A stretch of 64,000 bases of DNA, taken from NCBI GenBank assembly GCA_045534635.1, contig JAZSKB010000019.1:54024-118023 (forward strand). The letters are read 5' to 3'. The notes below the pieces were generated by a model. It saw only the letters and a list, made by a program, of their open reading frames with translations. It searched no databases and was not told the DNA's origin. The position numbers were made by a program, and so were the translations under genes. Positions within the stretch are counted from its first letter, which is position 1, and every line of letters starts with the position of its first letter. The stretch comes from UBA1205 sp045534635. GTDB lineage: Bacteria; Bacteroidota; Bacteroidia; Bacteroidales; WCHB1-69. Below, piece after piece: positions 53,788 to 62,953 of the stretch.

Positions 53788-54960
53788 ATGAATGAACAAA
53801 AATACAATCTTCGTGGAGTATCTGCGACAAAAGAAGATGTTCATAATGCAATAAAAAATATAGAAAAGGGCTTGTATCCCAATGCGTTTTGTAAGATTAT
53901 ACCAGATTATCTTGCAAATGATAAAGATTATTGTTGTATTATGCACGCCGATGGTGCTGGAACCAAATCTTCGTTGGCATATATGTATTGGAAAGCAACG
54001 GGAGATATTTCAGTGTGGAAAGGTATTGCACAAGATGCTATTGTAATGAATACAGATGACTTACTTTGTGTAGGTGCTATAGATAATATTCTGCTATCTT
54101 CAACAATAGGAAGAAATAAAAATCTTGTTCCGGGAGAAGTTATTAAAGCAATTATTGAAGGGACAGAAGAATTTTTAGCAAAAATGCGAAGTATGGGTAT
54201 CAATATGTATTCAACAGGCGGAGAAACAGCAGACGTAGGCGATTTAGTGAGAACTATTATTGTCGATAGTACTGTTACTTGCCGAATGAAACGTAAAGAT
54301 GTCATCGACAATGCCAATATAAAAGCAGGCAATGTTGTTGTTGGCTTATCTTCTTATGGACAAGCCTCTTACGAAGAAGCCTACAATGGAGGAATGGGAA
54401 GTAATGGATTGACTTCCGCTCGTCACGATGTTTTTCATAAATCACTTTTGGAAAAATTTCCAGAAAGTTGTGACAAAGATATTCCTCAAGAATTAATTTA
54501 TTGCGGAAAATACCATTTGACAGACCCTTCCGAAGTAGATGGTGTTGATGTAGGCAAATTAGTACTTTCTCCAACAAGAACTTACGCTCCAATTATTAAA
54601 CAAGTTTTAGATAATTATCGCAATCAAATTTATGGAATGATACATTGTAGTGGAGGTGCTCAAACCAAAATTTTACATTTTGTAAATAATTTACATATTA
54701 TAAAAGATAATCTTTTCCCCACTCCACCATTATTTAAAATGATTCAAAATCAATCGAATACATCGTGGAGTGAAATGTACAAAGTGTTTAACATGGGACA
54801 TAGAATGGAATTGTATGTAGATGAATCTATAGCAAAAGATATTATTCAAATTGCACAATCGTTTAATGTCGAAGCACAAATTGTAGGTCGTGTTGAAACT
54901 TCGCAACAAAAACAAGTAACAATAAAAAGTGAACATGGCACATTTGTTTATAACCAATAA
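53788..54960 (+). CDS. purM: Phosphoribosylformylglycinamidine cyclo-ligase (AIR synthase)
   Basis: Fifth step of purine synthesis: closes the imidazole ring of AIR with ATP. The start ATG (MNEQKYNLRGVSA) is chosen because the promoter covers the earlier ATG. The 390-residue protein shows the PurM/SelD-like fold: the GTKSSLAYMYWKATGD region, NTDDLLCVGA (ATP and phosphate site), STGGETADVGDLV, VVGLSSYGQASYEEAYNGGMGSNG and a C-terminal PTRTYAP...GMIHCSGGAQTKILHF. This is the long Bacteroidota version (typical bacterial PurM is about 345). thrS follows 44 bases later. Confidence 0.9.
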   Translation: MNEQKYNLRGVSATKEDVHNAIKNIEKGLYPNAFCKIIPDYLANDKDYCCIMHADGAGTKSSLAYMYWKATGDISVWKGIAQDAIVMNTDDLLCVGAIDNILLSSTIGRNKNLVPGEVIKAIIEGTEEFLAKMRSMGINMYSTGGETADVGDLVRTIIVDSTVTCRMKRKDVIDNANIKAGNVVVGLSSYGQASYEEAYNGGMGSNGLTSARHDVFHKSLLEKFPESCDKDIPQELIYCGKYHLTDPSEVDGVDVGKLVLSPTRTYAPIIKQVLDNYRNQIYGMIHCSGGAQTKILHFVNNLHIIKDNLFPTPPLFKMIQNQSNTSWSEMYKVFNMGHRMELYVDESIAKDIIQIAQSFNVEAQIVGRVETSQQKQVTIKSEHGTFVYNQ

Positions 54961-55004
54961 TAATTAAAAGAATTTTATAATTAAAACTATATAAATACGA
55001 TAAT

Positions 55005-56945
55005 ATGTTGATAAATATAACACTTCCAGATGGAACAATAAAACAATATGAAAAAGGTATTACTCCTTTGGATATAGCCAAAAGTATAAGTGAAGGACTT
55101 GCTCGCAATGTGTTAGCGGCAAAAATTAATAATAATGTCGTTGAATTGTATCGCCCAATAAATGAAGATGCAACTTGTCAATTGTTGACTTGGAACGATG
55201 ATGAAGGTAAACAAACATTTTGGCATACTTCTGCCCACTTGATGGCTGCCGCAATTGAAGAATTGTATCCGGGTGTAAAATTTGGTATTGGTCCTTCTAT
55301 CGAAAATGGATTCTATTATGATATTGATTTTATGGATTATAAAATCTCTTCTGAAGATTTTTCAAAGATAGAGAAAAAAATGCAAGAATTGGTTGCTGCC
55401 AAAACACCTATCACCCGTAGAGATGTTTCTAAAGCAGAAGCATTGGATTTTTTTACTCAAAAAGGTGATGAATATAAATTGGAGTTAATCAACGATTTAC
55501 AAGATGGAACAATTACTTTTTATGAGTCAGGTAAATTTACCGACCTTTGTAGAGGTCCCCATTTAGCAGATTTTAGCCCAATTAAAGCATTAAAAATCAC
55601 AAGTTTAGCAGGTGCTTATTGGCGAGGAGATGAAAAACGCAAACAATTGACCCGTCTTTATGCTATTAGTTTTCCAAAGAAAAAAGATTTAGACGAATAT
55701 TTGTTGATGATAGAAGAAGCCAAAAAACGTGACCATCGTAAATTAGGCAAAGAATTAGGTTTGTTTATGTTTACCGAAATGGTAGGAAAAGGTTTGCCTA
55801 TTTGGTTGCCCAAAGGTACAGAGTTGCGTTTACGTTTGCAAGATTTCTTGGCAAAAATTCAAAAAAAATATGGTTATCAACAAGTTATAACTCCACATAT
55901 CGGAGGAAAACAATTGTATGTAACCTCAGGACACTGGGAACATTATGGTGCAGATAGTTTCCGACCAATTACAACCCCAGAAGAAGGTGAAGAATATTTA
56001 TTGAAACCAATGAATTGTCCTCATCATTGTATGATATTTAAAAATGAACCTCGTTCTTACAAAGATTTGCCATTCCGTTGTGCAGAATTTGGAACTGTGT
56101 ATCGTTACGAACAAAGTGGAGAATTACATGGTTTGACCCGTGTTCGCTCTTTTACTCAAGACGATGCTCATATTTTCTGTCGTCCCGACCAAGTTAAAGA
56201 AGAATTTATTCGCGTAATGGAAATTATTGAAATTATTTTCAAAGCGTTGAGTTTTGAAAATTTTGAAGCACAAATTTCTTTACGAGATGCTACAAATAAA
56301 GAAAAATATGTCGGAAGTGACGAAAATTGGGAAAGAGCAGAAGCAGCTATTGTAGAAGCATGTAAAGAAAAAAATCTACCTGCCAAAATTGAATATGGAG
56401 AAGCCGCTTTTTATGGTCCTAAATTAGATTTTATGGTAAAAGACGCTATCGGAAGAAGATGGCAGTTGGGAACAATTCAAGTAGATTACAACCTTCCAGA
56501 ACGTTTTGATTTAGAATATATAGGAAGTGACAATCAAAAACATCGTCCTGTTATGGTACATCGTGCTCCTTTTGGTTCTATGGAGCGTTTTGTCGCTGTT
56601 TTGTTAGAACATACCGGTGGTAATTTACCGCTTTGGCTTACTCCTGACCAAGCCGTTATTTTACCGATAAGTGATAAATACATGGATTATGCCAAAGAAG
56701 TAGAACAAATATTGTCAGAAAAAGATATTCGACTTTCTATTGATGATAGAAGTGAAAAAACAGGTAAAAAAATTCGTGATGCTGAATTGCAAAAAATACC
56801 TTTTATGTTGATTGTTGGAGAAAAAGAAATGAACGAAAAAACCGTTTCAGTTCGTCAACATGGACAAGGAGATATGGGCTCTCTTTCTATAGAAGATTTT
56901 GCCAAATTGGTAGCACAACAAGTCGAAGCATCTATTAAATATTAA
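55005..56945 (+). CDS. thrS: Threonyl-tRNA synthetase
   Basis: Charges tRNA(Thr) and edits Ser-tRNA(Thr). Domains in order: TGS (about residues 1-62, MLINITLPDGTIKQYEKGITPLDIA), the N2 editing domain with zinc-type HxxxH (HTSAHLMAAAIEELYPGVKFG, about 74-94), the class II catalytic core with motif 2 (FRCAEFGTVYRYEQSGELHGLTRVRSFTQDDAHIF) and motif 3 (PFGSMERFVAVLLEH), and the anticodon-binding domain (about 540-646). Cys in PMNCPHHCMIF and nearby His bind the catalytic zinc. Normal length (646). It is 22 bases upstream of the aldo/keto reductase gene. Confidence 0.97.
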   Translation: MLINITLPDGTIKQYEKGITPLDIAKSISEGLARNVLAAKINNNVVELYRPINEDATCQLLTWNDDEGKQTFWHTSAHLMAAAIEELYPGVKFGIGPSIENGFYYDIDFMDYKISSEDFSKIEKKMQELVAAKTPITRRDVSKAEALDFFTQKGDEYKLELINDLQDGTITFYESGKFTDLCRGPHLADFSPIKALKITSLAGAYWRGDEKRKQLTRLYAISFPKKKDLDEYLLMIEEAKKRDHRKLGKELGLFMFTEMVGKGLPIWLPKGTELRLRLQDFLAKIQKKYGYQQVITPHIGGKQLYVTSGHWEHYGADSFRPITTPEEGEEYLLKPMNCPHHCMIFKNEPRSYKDLPFRCAEFGTVYRYEQSGELHGLTRVRSFTQDDAHIFCRPDQVKEEFIRVMEIIEIIFKALSFENFEAQISLRDATNKEKYVGSDENWERAEAAIVEACKEKNLPAKIEYGEAAFYGPKLDFMVKDAIGRRWQLGTIQVDYNLPERFDLEYIGSDNQKHRPVMVHRAPFGSMERFVAVLLEHTGGNLPLWLTPDQAVILPISDKYMDYAKEVEQILSEKDIRLSIDDRSEKTGKKIRDAELQKIPFMLIVGEKEMNEKTVSVRQHGQGDMGSLSIEDFAKLVAQQVEASIKY

Positions 56946-56967
56946 TTTAAATTAAAAATAGAAACCA

Positions 56968-58194
56968 ATGGAAAAAAAAATCATTAAATGGGTTTTGATA
57001 CTACTCGTATTTACTTTGGCGATAGGGTGTAGTAGATTATCGAAAGAAGAAAATAGTATGCAATATCGCCAATTGGGAACAACAGGTCTAAAAGTAAGCG
57101 AAATTTCTTTAGGCTGTGGAGCTTTTAAGGATATGTCAAAAGAAGAAGCAATCGCTTATATGGACGTAGCGATTGATAGTGGTATCAATTATATTGACCT
57201 TTATGACGCTAATCCAACTGTGCGAGATAACATAGGTTATGCTATTGCAGGTCGAAGAGATAAAATGCAAATACAAGGTCATATTGGTACTTGTTGGGTA
57301 AATGGTCAATACAAACGTACACGCGATGTAGCAGAAACCAAAGCCGGTTTTGAAGATATGCTTAAACGTTTGGGAACTGATTTTATCGAAGTGGGTATGA
57401 TTCATATTACCGATTCTCCAGAGCAATGGAAAGAATTAGAAAATAGTGAATTTTTAGATTATGTTTACCAATTGAAAAAAGAAGGTAAAATTAAACATAT
57501 TGGAGTAAGTTCTCACAATGCTGAAGTTGCTTTAATGGCTGCAAAAAGTGGTATTGTTGAAGTAATTATGTTTTCTTTAAATCCTGCTTTCGACCGATTA
57601 AATGCAGGAACTATTCCATGGGAAGAAGGTGCTTTTGATAATTTACAAAAAGGAATTGACCCAATTCGTGTTGAATTGTATGATTATTGTTCTCAACACA
57701 ATATTGCTATTACCGTAATGAAAGCCTTTGGGGGCGGTGGACGTTTATTAAACAAAGAAACATCTCAATTGGGTATTGAATTTACTCCTATTCAATGTAT
57801 AAGCTATTGTTTATCAAAACCTTGTGTCGCTTCTGTGCATGTTGGTGCAGACAATATTGAAGAATTATTGACAGATTTATATTATTTCCATGCTACAGAT
57901 GAAGAAAAAGAATTTACTTTATCTACCTCAAATACTGATAATACTAAATTGGGAGATTGTGTTTATTGTCATCATTGTCAACCTTGCCCTAAACAGATTG
58001 ATATAGTGAAAATTAATTATTTGTTAGATAAATATTTTCAAGAAGGACTTACCCAAGAATTACAAGATGAATACGACGCTCTTGACAAACATGCTTCCGA
58101 TTGTATTCATTGTGGAGCATGCGAAGAACGTTGCCCTTTCGATGTGCCTATTCAAGAACGTATGGAAATGGCTATTGAAATTTTTGGAAAATAG
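56968..58194 (+). CDS. Aldo/keto reductase with C-terminal 4Fe-4S domain and a lipoprotein signal
   Basis: 408 residues. A hydrophobic N-terminus (MEKKIIKWVLILLVFTLAIGC) matches a lipoprotein signal with lipobox AIGC at Cys21. An aldo/keto reductase TIM barrel follows from about residue 32 (MQYRQLGTTGLKVSEISLGCGAF). The active-site segment IDLYDANPTVRDNIG seems to lack the usual catalytic Tyr at the +5 position after Asp, as in other ferredoxin-type members. The C-terminus has CVYCHHCQPCP and CIHCGACEERCP, two 4Fe-4S motifs. Without the signal (ATG at 57058) it would be an ordinary cytosolic protein. It lies in a same-strand run with thrS and the SAM-hydrolase gene. Substrate unknown. Confidence 0.82.
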   Translation: MEKKIIKWVLILLVFTLAIGCSRLSKEENSMQYRQLGTTGLKVSEISLGCGAFKDMSKEEAIAYMDVAIDSGINYIDLYDANPTVRDNIGYAIAGRRDKMQIQGHIGTCWVNGQYKRTRDVAETKAGFEDMLKRLGTDFIEVGMIHITDSPEQWKELENSEFLDYVYQLKKEGKIKHIGVSSHNAEVALMAAKSGIVEVIMFSLNPAFDRLNAGTIPWEEGAFDNLQKGIDPIRVELYDYCSQHNIAITVMKAFGGGGRLLNKETSQLGIEFTPIQCISYCLSKPCVASVHVGADNIEELLTDLYYFHATDEEKEFTLSTSNTDNTKLGDCVYCHHCQPCPKQIDIVKINYLLDKYFQEGLTQELQDEYDALDKHASDCIHCGACEERCPFDVPIQERMEMAIEIFGK

Positions 58195-58261
58195 ATACAA
58201 TATTGAAAAACAAATAATTGGATTTTATAATTAAAGCATTTATAGATAGAGTTCTAAACAA

Positions 58262-59149
58262 ATGAGTAATATCATAACAATAACAACAGATTGGGGAATG
58301 TCTGATTCATATATTGCTATATTCAAAGCAATGTTATGGAAATATAATGAAAACCAACGTATTGTTGATATTACACACATGGTAAAAAGAAATAATATTA
58401 TAGATGCCGCCTATCATATAAAAAAAACGTATCATTATTTTCCCAAAGGTACTGTACATATTATTGATGTAAATTATGTTAATGACATTCAAGTAAAAGA
58501 ATATCGCAAATGGCGTTCTTCAAAAGAAAAAGAAAAGAACTTTCATTTTACCGATTATTTAGCATTTGAATACAATGGTCATTTTTTTCTCTGTGAAAAC
58601 AATGGTATATTATGTTTAATCTGTGAAGATATTGCGGAAATAAAATCTATTGTTCAGTTGCAAAGAAATGAAGAACAAAAACATTTGACATTTTCTTCGT
58701 TAGATTTTTATCCCCGTGTGGCTTGCACATTGGCTCAACAACAAAATTTGTTGGCAGTTGGGAAAGAATATCCCAAAGAATTTATAGAAAAAGTACCTCA
58801 AAATAATGCTTTTGTTAGTAGAGATGGGAAACTTAACGTGTCTGTAGTTCATATTGATGCTTATGGTAATTTAATGACAAATCTTTCGCTTGATAAATTT
58901 AATGAAGTTGCTGCAGGACGTAAGAAATTTACTTTTAGCACAAATATTGATAATGAAAAGATAAAATCAAGAATATCTGTCAATTATATGGATATAAGAA
59001 CAGAATTAAGTGATATGTTTTTTGTTTTTGGTATTAATGGTTATCTGGAAATTGGCATAAGAAATGGTTCTTTAGCAGATTTGTATGCAATGAATAACCA
59101 AAATATGCGTTCTTGGACATTTTATATAGAATTTGATAAAAAAGAATAG
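58262..59149 (+). CDS. SAM hydroxide adenosyltransferase-family protein (DUF62)
   Basis: Cleaves S-adenosylmethionine to adenosine and methionine by family inference. The N-terminal domain opens ITITTDWGMSDSYIAIFKAMLWKYN with the family Asp and aromatic residues, then RIVDITHMVKRNNI. A middle stretch FHFTDYLAFEYNGHFFLCENNGILCLI matches the cofactor-binding region, and the C-terminal beta-barrel includes VSVVHIDAYGNLMTNLS with the conserved Asp-x-Tyr-Gly-Asn. 295 residues, slightly longer than average. It ends directly before the phosphatase gene (stop and start adjacent), so the two are co-transcribed. Confidence 0.85.
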   Translation: MSNIITITTDWGMSDSYIAIFKAMLWKYNENQRIVDITHMVKRNNIIDAAYHIKKTYHYFPKGTVHIIDVNYVNDIQVKEYRKWRSSKEKEKNFHFTDYLAFEYNGHFFLCENNGILCLICEDIAEIKSIVQLQRNEEQKHLTFSSLDFYPRVACTLAQQQNLLAVGKEYPKEFIEKVPQNNAFVSRDGKLNVSVVHIDAYGNLMTNLSLDKFNEVAAGRKKFTFSTNIDNEKIKSRISVNYMDIRTELSDMFFVFGINGYLEIGIRNGSLADLYAMNNQNMRSWTFYIEFDKKE

Positions 59150-59623
59150 ATGAATATTTTAATGATTTGTTTAGGAAATATTTGCCGTTCTCCAATGGCG
59201 GAAGGCGTTTTAAAACATTATTTACAAAATTTAAACATAGACCATCTACATCATGTAGATTCTTGCGGATTTGAACCTTGTCATTTAGGAGAAAAACCTC
59301 ATTACAAGGCGATTAATGTTGCCCAAAAACATGGTGTTGATATTTCAAATCAACGTCAAAGGTTGTTCAAGGTTGAAGATTTTGATGTTTTTGATAAAAT
59401 ATTTGTAATGGATAATGGTAATTACAATAGTGTCAAATCGTTTGCTCGTTCTATGGAAGATATGCAAAAGGTTGATTTCTTATATAATATTGTAAAACCT
59501 AAACAAAATATTATTGTTCCCGACCCTTGGGGTGGTACTGAAACAGATTTTGAACATTCGTATGCAATGATAGACCAAGCATGTAAAATTCTTGCAAATA
59601 ATCTAAAAAATAATAGTTTATAA
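59150..59623 (+). CDS. Low-molecular-weight protein-tyrosine phosphatase
   Basis: A 157-residue cytoplasmic phosphatase. The P-loop CLGNICRSP (Cys8, Arg14; CX5R) is at the N-terminus, and the general-acid loop VPDPWGGTETDFEHSYAMID near the C-terminus has the catalytic Asp. It starts one base after the SAM-hydrolase gene stop. In Bacteroidota such genes may belong to polysaccharide or stress circuits, but nothing here indicates a partner kinase. Its stop is directly adjacent to that of panD. Confidence 0.92.
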   Translation: MNILMICLGNICRSPMAEGVLKHYLQNLNIDHLHHVDSCGFEPCHLGEKPHYKAINVAQKHGVDISNQRQRLFKVEDFDVFDKIFVMDNGNYNSVKSFARSMEDMQKVDFLYNIVKPKQNIIVPDPWGGTETDFEHSYAMIDQACKILANNLKNNSL

Positions 59624-59968
59624 TTATTTAAGTCGATTATTTTCAGGAAAAATACAAATAGGTTTAAACATTTTTGCCTCTTCAGGAGTAAGAGATGCGT
59701 ATGATATAATTATTACAATATCACCAACTTGTGCTTTGTGTGCTGCGGCTCCGTTAAGACAGATAGTTCCACTACCGCGTTCTCCTTTGATAGCATAAGT
59801 AATTAGTCGTTCTCCATTTGTTACATTAACTACGTGTACTTGTTCGTATTCTATTAAATTGGCTGCGTCCATTAAATCTTCATCAATAGTGATACTGCCT
59901 ATATAGTTCAAATTTGCTTCCGTGACTTTTACACGATGAATTTTCGATTTAAGAATTTCTATTAGCAT
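59624..59968 (-). CDS. panD: Aspartate 1-decarboxylase
   Basis: Makes beta-alanine for pantothenate. A 114-residue pyruvoyl enzyme whose precursor is cleaved between Gly and Ser in NYIGSITID (about residues 21-29); Ser25 becomes the pyruvoyl group. The opening MLIEILKSKIHRVKVTEANL and the ICLNGAAAHKAQVGDIVIIISYA core match the family. panC lies 10 bases upstream on the same strand, giving a panC-panD operon. Confidence 0.96.
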   Translation of the reverse strand: MLIEILKSKIHRVKVTEANLNYIGSITIDEDLMDAANLIEYEQVHVVNVTNGERLITYAIKGERGSGTICLNGAAAHKAQVGDIVIIISYASLTPEEAKMFKPICIFPENNRLK

Positions 59969-59978
59969 AAATAAATCT

Positions 59979-60818
59979 TTATTTTATTGTAATATTATCA
60001 ATAAGACGAACATTATCCAACCAAGCGGCTATACAGATAACAATAGAATTGCTATCTGTATAATTATCAATTTGTTGCAACGTTTCTCCATTGACAATTT
60101 GTACATATTCTAATTCAAAATTTTTATTATTTATAAATTGTTGAACAATCCATTCTTCTAATTTTTTAGGAGATAGAAAGTCAACTTGTTGTTTTGCAGA
60201 ACATAAAGTTGCGTATATAAAAGGTGCAATTTTTCTTGCTTCTTCGCTGAGACGTTTATTGCGAGAACTTAATGCCAAACCATCGTTATCGCGGACAATT
60301 TCTACTGGACAAATTTCAATAGGCAAATTCAACATTGCTACCAAACGACGAATAATAACCAATTGTTGAAAATCTTTTTTGCCAAAATACGCTTTATTCG
60401 GCTCTACAATATGAAAAAGACGACCGACAATAATACCAACTCCGTTGAAATGACCCGGACGCATTGCCCCTTCCATTACTGTTTCCAAACTGCCAAAATT
60501 ATAATTTTCTGTTGGCGGAGTAGGAAACATTTCTTCTACACTTGGCATAAAACATATATCACAATATTGTTCTATTAGTGCAATATCTTCTTCGGGCATA
60601 CGAGGGTATTTTTCCAAATCTTCTTGGTTGTTGAATTGTATCGGATTCACAAAAATAGAACAAACAACGATGTCATTTTCTGCTCGTGCTTGCTTTATTA
60701 ATGTAAGATGACCATTGTGTAATGCCCCCATTGTAGGAACAAAACCTATTTGTTGACCTATTCCTTTACATTCTTTAATAGTTGTTTGTAAATCAACTTG
60801 TTTATTAATTATTTTCAA
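59979..60818 (-). CDS. panC: Pantothenate synthetase
   Basis: Joins pantoate and beta-alanine with ATP. The HIGH-like motif is HNGHLTLIKQA (about residues 35-45), preceded by GFVPTMGALH. Other features are SIFVNPIQFNNQEDLEKYPR, the pantoate-binding GHFNGVGIIVGRLF, FGKKDFQQL and the KMSKS-like NDGLALSSRN. Length 279 residues. The tandem TATCTTTG boxes upstream (60912-60927) should drive panC-panD. panB is not in the window. Confidence 0.97.
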   Translation of the reverse strand: MKIINKQVDLQTTIKECKGIGQQIGFVPTMGALHNGHLTLIKQARAENDIVVCSIFVNPIQFNNQEDLEKYPRMPEEDIALIEQYCDICFMPSVEEMFPTPPTENYNFGSLETVMEGAMRPGHFNGVGIIVGRLFHIVEPNKAYFGKKDFQQLVIIRRLVAMLNLPIEICPVEIVRDNDGLALSSRNKRLSEEARKIAPFIYATLCSAKQQVDFLSPKKLEEWIVQQFINNKNFELEYVQIVNGETLQQIDNYTDSNSIVICIAAWLDNVRLIDNITIK

Positions 60819-60911
60819 CTCTTTTAAGTTTTAAAATACTATTTAGTCTTTACAAAAACTAAACATCATATTAATTATCAATATTTTATGTTATTTTTAT
60901 TATCTAAAAAT

Positions 60912-60927
60912 CAAAGATACAAAGATA
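60912..60927 (-). promoter_or_regulatory. Tandem -7 boxes of the panC-panD promoter
   Basis: Two TATCTTTG boxes (minus strand) directly repeated at 60920-60927 and 60912-60919, about 95-110 bases before panC. Either or both may be used. The 60819-61281 gap holds this promoter and the REP-like material, with no gene seen. Confidence 0.55.
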
Positions 60928-61057
60928 TATAGTTTTTTGCTACAAAATGCTAAAAAACTATATTTTTTTTTATAGTTTTAACATGTAATATTATAAGAAA
61001 ATAGAATTACTTATCTTTATGCCATTCTATATGTCCATTAATACTCGTTCTGATGGA

Positions 61058-61185
61058 TTTGTAATCCTGCAAGATTGAATATCCGCATCTGTAATGCGAA
61101 CACACGCAGTGTGTGTTCGCTGTCTGAATCTATCGGAAACACCCGTTATTCATACGGATTAGCAATACAAAGATGTTATAATTGC
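61058..61185. repeat. REP-like intergenic repeat, copy B
   Basis: Homologous to copy A at 53590-53715. Here the CGAACACAC / GTGTGTTCG arms are intact around a short loop, so this copy can fold fully. It is followed by two further perfect hairpins. Confidence 0.65.
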
Positions 61186-61235
61186 AGGATTATAAATCCT
61201 GCAATTCATTTCAGGCGGATTGAAAATCCGCCTGA
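61182..61235. repeat. Pair of perfect hairpins next to the REP-like repeat
   Basis: TTGCAGGATT / AATCCTGCAA with loop ATA (61182-61204), and TCAGGCGGATT / AATCCGCCTGA with loop GAA (61211-61235). Both contain a GGATT/AATCC core that also appears, unpaired, as GTAATCCTGC in the neighbouring repeat. On the plus strand a T-run follows the second stem. It lies 46 bases past the stop of the minus-strand gene at 61282 and may serve as its terminator. Confidence 0.7.
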
Positions 61236-61281
61236 ATAAGTCTTTTTTAGCAAAAAAAATACCTGAACAAAAAAATATTTA

Positions 61282-61788
61282 TCATTTTACTATTTGAGGT
61301 ATAGCATCCAATTGTTCTTTTAGTTTATAAACGTCCATTGCTATTACCGTATCTATTGCGTTGTTTTTTAAAGTTATCACACATGAAGTTGACGCTATTC
61401 GCAATCGATAAAAATTACTTGTGTAATCATATATTACATTGGAAACGTTATTGTTACGATAATTTTCGACGTTTACTACTCGACCTTTGGCATTAACTAT
61501 TATTAATGCACTATCTGCTTCAAAAACATATTGTTGGACTACCTGTGAAAACGATTTTACACATGTTGGACATCCATTCTCTGATACATAAAATATTGAT
61601 TTATACTTGTTTATGTTTAATGTGTCGGAGATTGTATGCAAATAATCTTTCAATTGTTGATATTGATTTGCTTGCGAATGACAAGATGTTGAACTTAATA
61701 ACAATATACTAATTATCAATATTTTACTTCTTAATATCAAAGCGATAAAATTTCGTTTTATTGTATTCATAATCATTTGTATTTTCAT
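61282..61788 (-). CDS. Thioredoxin-like lipoprotein, 168 residues
   Basis: A lipoprotein signal (about residues 17-36, lipobox SSTSC). The mature part has YVSENGCPTCVKSFSQVV, a CxxC redox site (about residues 73-76) after a thioredoxin-type strand, and later strands SALIIVNAKG and ASTSCVITLKNNAI. It has no canonical WCGPC, so it is more like a specialised periplasmic thiol protein. The start is uncertain: ATGs at 61788, 61776 and 61770 all overlap the upstream gene, by 47-65 bases. It is translationally coupled to the beta-propeller-like lipoprotein gene. Confidence 0.7.
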   Translation of the reverse strand: MKIQMIMNTIKRNFIALILRSKILIISILLLSSTSCHSQANQYQQLKDYLHTISDTLNINKYKSIFYVSENGCPTCVKSFSQVVQQYVFEADSALIIVNAKGRVVNVENYRNNNVSNVIYDYTSNFYRLRIASTSCVITLKNNAIDTVIAMDVYKLKEQLDAIPQIVK

Positions 61789-62938
61789 TTTGTAATATAT
61801 ATAATCCTTTACTCGTTAAAAACATAAATCTAAAATCGTATTTGCTTTCTTCAAAATATTGTTCTCCTAATTTCTTGAATCTTTTATCATACACATGTAT
61901 TGAAAATGAGGATTCTGATACAAATGCCCAATCTTCCATTGGTATTTTATGGCGTTCTACTATATAGTATCGTTCTCGTTTTGAATCATATAAAACATTT
62001 TCTATTCTCCCATTCTCATAAGAATGTTGAGTTAATTTTTCATAAAATTTTGTATCTTTTAATGGTATGACTGGATATTTTATTTCCGTATATTTTGAAT
62101 CTACTTGAAAACATTTTTCTACTTGTAAGTTGTCTGGATTTAATACTACTATTTTATCACTACAATATTCCCATACAAATACTTTATTGGCATACGAAAT
62201 ATCTAAGCTCTGTGCGTAATTAGCAGTATTCTCATCTACAGAATCTTGAGAAGAAACAGCAGTAAAATATGTATATACTTTAGGGTCTGAATAAATATAT
62301 TGTTGATTGGATACATTAAACTTATAAACAGAAGGTATTTCATAATATTTTTTATACAACAATACCCTACTTTTTTTCACAATTTCATTATTTGTGAGTT
62401 TTTCTTTACTATTGTGTATAACAATAGAATCTCTATCAAACAATCTCCATTTATAAAAGGATTGTAAATATATATATGGTTTATTTGCCATATTTGGAGA
62501 GGCTCTCAATATCCAATACAAATCCTCTTGAGGACCTTTTATTGTATCAAAATTCATTGTATAATATTTTTCTCCTTTTCTATTGATATATACTATTTTA
62601 TTATTATATTCATATTTATCAATACAAATAACGGTATCTAAATCATAAACAAGTATGGTAGAAACTTTTACAAGATTTTTTGTTACTTGATATAATGGTA
62701 TATCTGGCATTTTGTTTGTTCTCTTTCCATCTAATGTAAAAAAACGAACATAAGCACTATCCATATACGCTCCAAAATAAATATATTCTTGTTCTGTTTT
62801 GCTATCATAATAGATACCATAGGCATTGTGTTGAATAGGGAATCCTGTCTCAAATGTTATCAATTCTTTTTCTATAAATTCTCCTGTTTTGCATGAACAA
62901 AACAATACAATCGCTACAATATATAATAGTTGTTTCAT
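61724..62938 (-). CDS. Beta-propeller-like lipoprotein (DUF4221-like), 404 residues
   Basis: A lipoprotein signal with lipobox LFCSC (Cys16). The mature chain is made of recurring beta-strand blades (for example FETGFPIQHNAYGIYYDSKTEQEYIYFG, IVYINRKGEKYYTM, IVVLNPDNLQVEKCF, SFSIHVYDKRFKKLGEQYF) like the Bacteroidota DUF4221/six-bladed propeller lipoproteins often found beside small exported peptides. The assignment is by pattern and memory only. It overlaps the thioredoxin-like gene at its 3' end, so they form a pair. Confidence 0.68.
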   Translation of the reverse strand: MKQLLYIVAIVLFCSCKTGEFIEKELITFETGFPIQHNAYGIYYDSKTEQEYIYFGAYMDSAYVRFFTLDGKRTNKMPDIPLYQVTKNLVKVSTILVYDLDTVICIDKYEYNNKIVYINRKGEKYYTMNFDTIKGPQEDLYWILRASPNMANKPYIYLQSFYKWRLFDRDSIVIHNSKEKLTNNEIVKKSRVLLYKKYYEIPSVYKFNVSNQQYIYSDPKVYTYFTAVSSQDSVDENTANYAQSLDISYANKVFVWEYCSDKIVVLNPDNLQVEKCFQVDSKYTEIKYPVIPLKDTKFYEKLTQHSYENGRIENVLYDSKRERYYIVERHKIPMEDWAFVSESSFSIHVYDKRFKKLGEQYFEESKYDFRFMFLTSKGLYILQNENTNDYEYNKTKFYRFDIKK

Positions 62939-62953
62939 ATTTGTTTTTATTAG

